From Gemmatimonadota bacterium (GTDB lineage: Bacteria; Gemmatimonadota; Gemmatimonadetes; Longimicrobiales; RSA9), in assembly GCA_017881445.1 (NCBI GenBank), contig JADGQX010000012.1, forward strand, positions 1-38,494: a DNA stretch of 38,494 nucleotides. The letters are read 5' to 3'. A model generated the notes under the pieces. The model was not told the origin of the DNA and made no database searches. It saw only the letters and a program-made list of their open reading frames with translations. Both the position numbers and the translations under genes were made by a program. This document shows, piece by piece, positions 35,185-38,494 of the stretch. Every line of letters begins with the position of its first letter. Within the stretch, counting starts at the first letter, position 1.

Positions 35185-38100
35185 TCAGGTCCTCTCCGAC
35201 CCCGGCTCGAACCCCTTCCCCACCTCGCACCACCTCCCCCTTCGGTACCCGCAGTCCCGGCACTTCGGGCCGGCCTCGGTGCGGTAGTCGCCGGCGCCGA
35301 TGCGGGCTACCGCGTCGCGGGCCGCGGCCAGCGCGCGCTCCAGCACGGGCGCGCTGACGTCCACCTCCTGCACGTGGCCCGGCTCCAGGAAGACGAGCCG
35401 GCCGCTGGCCACGGTGCCGGAGGCGGCGGCCCGGGCGGCGGCGTAGAGCTGGACCTGGGGCGCGTACTGTTGGACCAGGGTGCGCAGGCGTGAGTCGTCG
35501 TGGATGGCGTTGGTCTTCCAGTCGACGATGTGCCAGGCGCCGGTCTCGTCCTGGAAGGCCAGGTCCACGATGCCGTGCAGGACGGTCCGGGCGCCGCCGG
35601 GCAATGCCAGCGGCACGTAGAAGGCCACCTCTCGCAGGAGCGTGCCCCCGGCCGCGCGGATCTCGGCGGCCAGTGGTGAGCGCAGCGCCCGGCCGATCAT
35701 GGCGACGGCGGCGGCCGGGATCCCGGGCATCTGCGCCTGTAGCCGGTCCAGCTCGGCCGCGGGGTCGGCGCGGAAGTCGGCGCGGGCGAGCGCCTCGTGC
35801 ACCAGGTTGCCCAGGTCGGCAGCGCCGCTCGCCGCGCCGGCGGCGGGCGCCCGCGCCGGGAACTCGGGCAGCCCCAGCTCCGAGAAGCGGTAGACCAGGG
35901 GGCAGCGGATGAACCCGGTCAGGCGGGTGATCGCGATCTGCGCCACGGCGGGCTGGGCGATGACCAGCGGCCGGACGGCGGCGTCGAAGCCCGAGGGCGC
36001 GCCGTCGCCGATCGGGCGGCCGGCGGCCAAAGCGCGCCGGTGCAGCTCGAGCAGCGAGCGGCTGCGGTCGGCCAGGCGCGGTGACGGGTCCACCTCGCGT
36101 ACCCATTCGACCCGGACCACGGCCTCGCCCCAGGGCTTCTCCTCGACGCCGGTCCCCAGGGCGGCACCGATCTCGAGCTGGCAACGGATCCAGGGCAGCG
36201 GCCTGTGCTTCCACTCGCCCGCAGCCGCGCCCGCGCCGGCGATGCCCGAGAGGACGAGCAGCTCGCGGGCGCGCGTCGTCGCCACGTAGAGCAGGCGCTT
36301 GCCCTCCTCGGAGGCGCGCCTGGCCATCTCCTCCCGCGCCTGGCGCGCCAGCAGCGGCCGGTACCAGTCGCCGTCGCGGGCCACGGCCAGGAAGGGCGTG
36401 CCGTCCGGGCCCACGCCCGAGGCGTCGGGCGAGCGCCAGTAGTCGGCGAACAGGTCCGCCACGAAGACGACGGGCCACTCCAGCCCCTTGGCGCGGTGCA
36501 CGGTGGTGATGGTGACCGCGGGCTCGCCCGGCTCGGCCAGCGGCGCCTCGGGGTTGTCCTGCAGGTAGCGGGCGACGCGCCGGGCCCGCAGCAGGAACGC
36601 GCGCAGCGTCATGGGCCCGGAGGCGCGCGCCAGCGCGACCAGGCGCTGCACGTTGGCCGCGCGGGCGCGCCCGTGGTCGTCGGCGAAAACCCGGGCGCCG
36701 TAGTCGGTGCGCTCGATCAGGCGGCGCAGCAGCGAGTCAGGCGAGGCGGCGTCGCGGTCGTGGCGCAGGGCGTCCACGGTGGCCAGGAAGCGGTCCAGCC
36801 GCTGGCGAGCAGCAGGCGCCAGCGACGCCGCGCGCAGCACCGGCCAGTAGGGCTTCTTCGAGGAGGCCCGGGCGATGCGCAGCGCGACCAGGGCGTCGTC
36901 GTCCAGCCCGCAGAGCGGCGAGCGCAGCGCGGACAGCAGCGCCAGGTCGTCCAGCGGGTTCTCGACGACGGCCAGGCCGTTGAGCAGGTCCTTCACCTCG
37001 AGGCCGTCGAAGAAACCCGTGCCGCCCACGGTCACGAAGGGGATGCCGCAGTCGCGGAAGACCCGCTGCAGCGCCTCCACCGTGGCGCCGCGCACGCTGC
37101 GCAGCAGCACGGCCGCGTCGCCCCAGTGGAACGGCCGCGTGGCCTTCGACTCGGGGTCGAACACCGGGACCCGCTCATCCGCCAGGCGCTGCAGCCGCTG
37201 TGCGATCCAGCGCGCCTCCCGCTCCCGGGCCTGGTCGGCGGGCTCGCTGCGGTCGGCGTCGTCCGGGTCAGGCCGCTGCTCGACCACGCAGCACTCGACC
37301 CGCGCCAGCCCCTCGGCGGCCGGCGGGTAGGGCAGCTCCGCCCGCAGGGGAGCGGCGCGCAGGAGCGCGTCCTCCCGCCAGAGCACCTCGCCGGCGGCGT
37401 TCACCGCCGCCAGCACCTCCGCGCGCGAGCGGAAGTTCTGCTCCAGCCCCGTGGTGTTGCCGCCGGCGGCCCCGGTGATGTCCCGGAACAGCTCGACGTC
37501 GCAGCCGCGGAAACCGTAGATGGCCTGGCGGGCGTCGCCCACCACGAAGAAGGTGCTGTCCCCGTCGTCCCCCCAGAGCCGCTCCCGCAGGATGCGGTAC
37601 TGCAGGGGGTTGGTGTCCTGGGCCTCGTCCAGCAGGATCTCGGCGAACTGGCGGCGGTAGTGCTCCAGCACGGTAGGCCGCTGCAGCAGCGCCAGCGCGC
37701 GCAGCTGCAGGTCCTCGTAGTCGAACAGGCGACGCGCCGCCTTGTGCGCCTCGTACTCCCGCCACAGCCGGGCGGCCCAGCGCTGCACCAGGGCGACCCG
37801 GCGAGCCGACTCCGCCTCGGCCGCACGGTCCGCCTCCAGGTCGCGCCTGCGGAAGTCGTCCGCGATGAGCCGGGCCGGCTCCAGCCGCTCCTTCCACTCG
37901 TCCTTTTCCGGCCCACGGAAGTGGGCGTAGAAGCCGATGCACTGCCAGAGCTCGGTCGCCGTCGCCGGGTCCCACTGCGGGTCCTCCGGCTGCAGCGAGG
38001 CGACCAGCCGGCACAGCTGCGCGTAGCGCTGCCCCGACACGCCCCCGACATACTCCGGCGTCGTGAGGCCGGCGACGTCGCCCAGCAGCTCCAGCATCCT

Positions 38101-38494
38101 GGCCCAGCGCTCGGCGGCCCAGGCGTCGAAGGCGGCGGCGGCCGACGCCGCGGCGCCGGCGGGCGTCTCCGCCTCCAGCTCCTCGGGCGTGCCGCCCCGC
38201 TCGCGCGTCTTCTCGACCACGGCCGCGACCAGCTCGAAGAGCGCCCGGGCGTCCGGCTCCTGGCCCTGGCCGTATTCCGTGTCCAGGGGCGCGAACTCCG
38301 GGTCGTCGCAGAGCAGCTCCAGGGCGTCGTCGAAGAAGAGCGCCCGCTCCACGTCGTCGATGATGCCGAAGCCGGGGTCCACGCCCGCTTCCACGGCCCA
38401 CTCCCGCAGCATGCGGGCGCAGAAGCCGTGGATGGTGGAGATGTGGGCGACTTCGGCGTCCCGGCGAGCCTGGTCCATCCCCAGCAGGCGGAAC
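35185..38494 (-). CDS. AddA/UvrD-like helicase with C-terminal PD-(D/E)XK nuclease (partial, 5' end outside window)
   Basis: ISTIHGFCARMLREWA, EILLDEAQDTNPLQYRIL, VVGDARQAIYGFRGCD, TTVHRAKGLEWPVVFV, WHIVDWKTNAIHD; Cys at FIRCPLVYRF and KCRDCGYRRGRWCE. Confidence 0.92.
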   Translation of the reverse strand, partial: FRLLGMDQARRDAEVAHISTIHGFCARMLREWAVEAGVDPGFGIIDDVERALFFDDALELLCDDPEFAPLDTEYGQGQEPDARALFELVAAVVEKTRERGGTPEELEAETPAGAAASAAAAFDAWAAERWARMLELLGDVAGLTTPEYVGGVSGQRYAQLCRLVASLQPEDPQWDPATATELWQCIGFYAHFRGPEKDEWKERLEPARLIADDFRRRDLEADRAAEAESARRVALVQRWAARLWREYEAHKAARRLFDYEDLQLRALALLQRPTVLEHYRRQFAEILLDEAQDTNPLQYRILRERLWGDDGDSTFFVVGDARQAIYGFRGCDVELFRDITGAAGGNTTGLEQNFRSRAEVLAAVNAAGEVLWREDALLRAAPLRAELPYPPAAEGLARVECCVVEQRPDPDDADRSEPADQAREREARWIAQRLQRLADERVPVFDPESKATRPFHWGDAAVLLRSVRGATVEALQRVFRDCGIPFVTVGGTGFFDGLEVKDLLNGLAVVENPLDDLALLSALRSPLCGLDDDALVALRIARASSKKPYWPVLRAASLAPAARQRLDRFLATVDALRHDRDAASPDSLLRRLIERTDYGARVFADDHGRARAANVQRLVALARASGPMTLRAFLLRARRVARYLQDNPEAPLAEPGEPAVTITTVHRAKGLEWPVVFVADLFADYWRSPDASGVGPDGTPFLAVARDGDWYRPLLARQAREEMARRASEEGKRLLYVATTRARELLVLSGIAGAGAAAGEWKHRPLPWIRCQLEIGAALGTGVEEKPWGEAVVRVEWVREVDPSPRLADRSRSLLELHRRALAAGRPIGDGAPSGFDAAVRPLVIAQPAVAQIAITRLTGFIRCPLVYRFSELGLPEFPARAPAAGAASGAADLGNLVHEALARADFRADPAAELDRLQAQMPGIPAAAVAMIGRALRSPLAAEIRAAGGTLLREVAFYVPLALPGGARTVLHGIVDLAFQDETGAWHIVDWKTNAIHDDSRLRTLVQQYAPQVQLYAAARAAASGTVASGRLVFLEPGHVQEVDVSAPVLERALAAARDAVARIGAGDYRTEAGPKCRDCGYRRGRWCEVGKGFEPGSERT

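Noticed and set aside
32819-35287. 822-aa plus-strand ORF opposite the GH54 gene and addA end
   Set aside because: Arg/His/Gly-rich translation without motifs; minus-strand GH54 and helicase frames are convincing.
31074-35542. addA repeats as transposon target-site duplications
   Set aside because: About 360 bp, diverged mostly at synonymous sites and coding; no transposase or terminal repeats. Recombination or integration with duplicated homology fits better.
1-38494. CRISPR arrays, rRNA, tRNA, prophage or transposase genes
   Set aside because: None recognised on either strand by reading; a tRNAscan/Infernal run would be needed to exclude small RNA genes formally.

Overview
High-GC bacterial chromosomal window (38.5 kb), no rRNA/tRNA/CRISPR/transposase seen. 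Gene order: metallophosphoesterase (partial), radical SAM protein, MerA-like flavoprotein, TIGR04283-type glycosyltransferase, a GrdB-like selenoprotein with an in-frame UGA, PAS histidine kinase, DUF302, a disulfide-reductase-fold flavoprotein lacking its redox Cys pair, USP, SpoU/TrmH methyltransferase, Met/His-rich Spy-like protein, Rrf2 regulator, PNPOx-like protein, a broken USP gene, two divergent hybrid histidine kinases, S9 peptidase, PLP decarboxylase, SufR-like regulator, DUF4142 + cupredoxin, an aromatic amino-acid operon (DAHP synthase / chorismate mutase / prephenate dehydrogenase), XRE + DUF2283 + membrane protein + GNAT, a HEPN-motif orphan, GNAT, a GH54 arabinofuranosidase with lamin-tail and repeat modules, and an AddA-like helicase-nuclease (partial). 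Strongest signals: (1) a selenocysteine UGA at 4289-4291 with a SECIS-like GGUC hairpin 17 nt downstream; (2) a complete tyrosine-type transcription attenuator at 23997-24182 upstream of DAHP synthase (leader peptide [21 protein letters not shown]..., mutually exclusive hairpins, intrinsic terminator); (3) a diverged, 5'-truncated, frameshifted copy of the addA 3' end at 31074-31438, so that the GH54 gene sits between direct repeats of the addA 3' end; (4) a HEPN-motif gene bracketed by structured repeats sharing a 15-bp direct repeat; (5) several intergenic palindromes and hexanucleotide repeats. All calls are by eye from the sequence and the ORF track; no database search was run.
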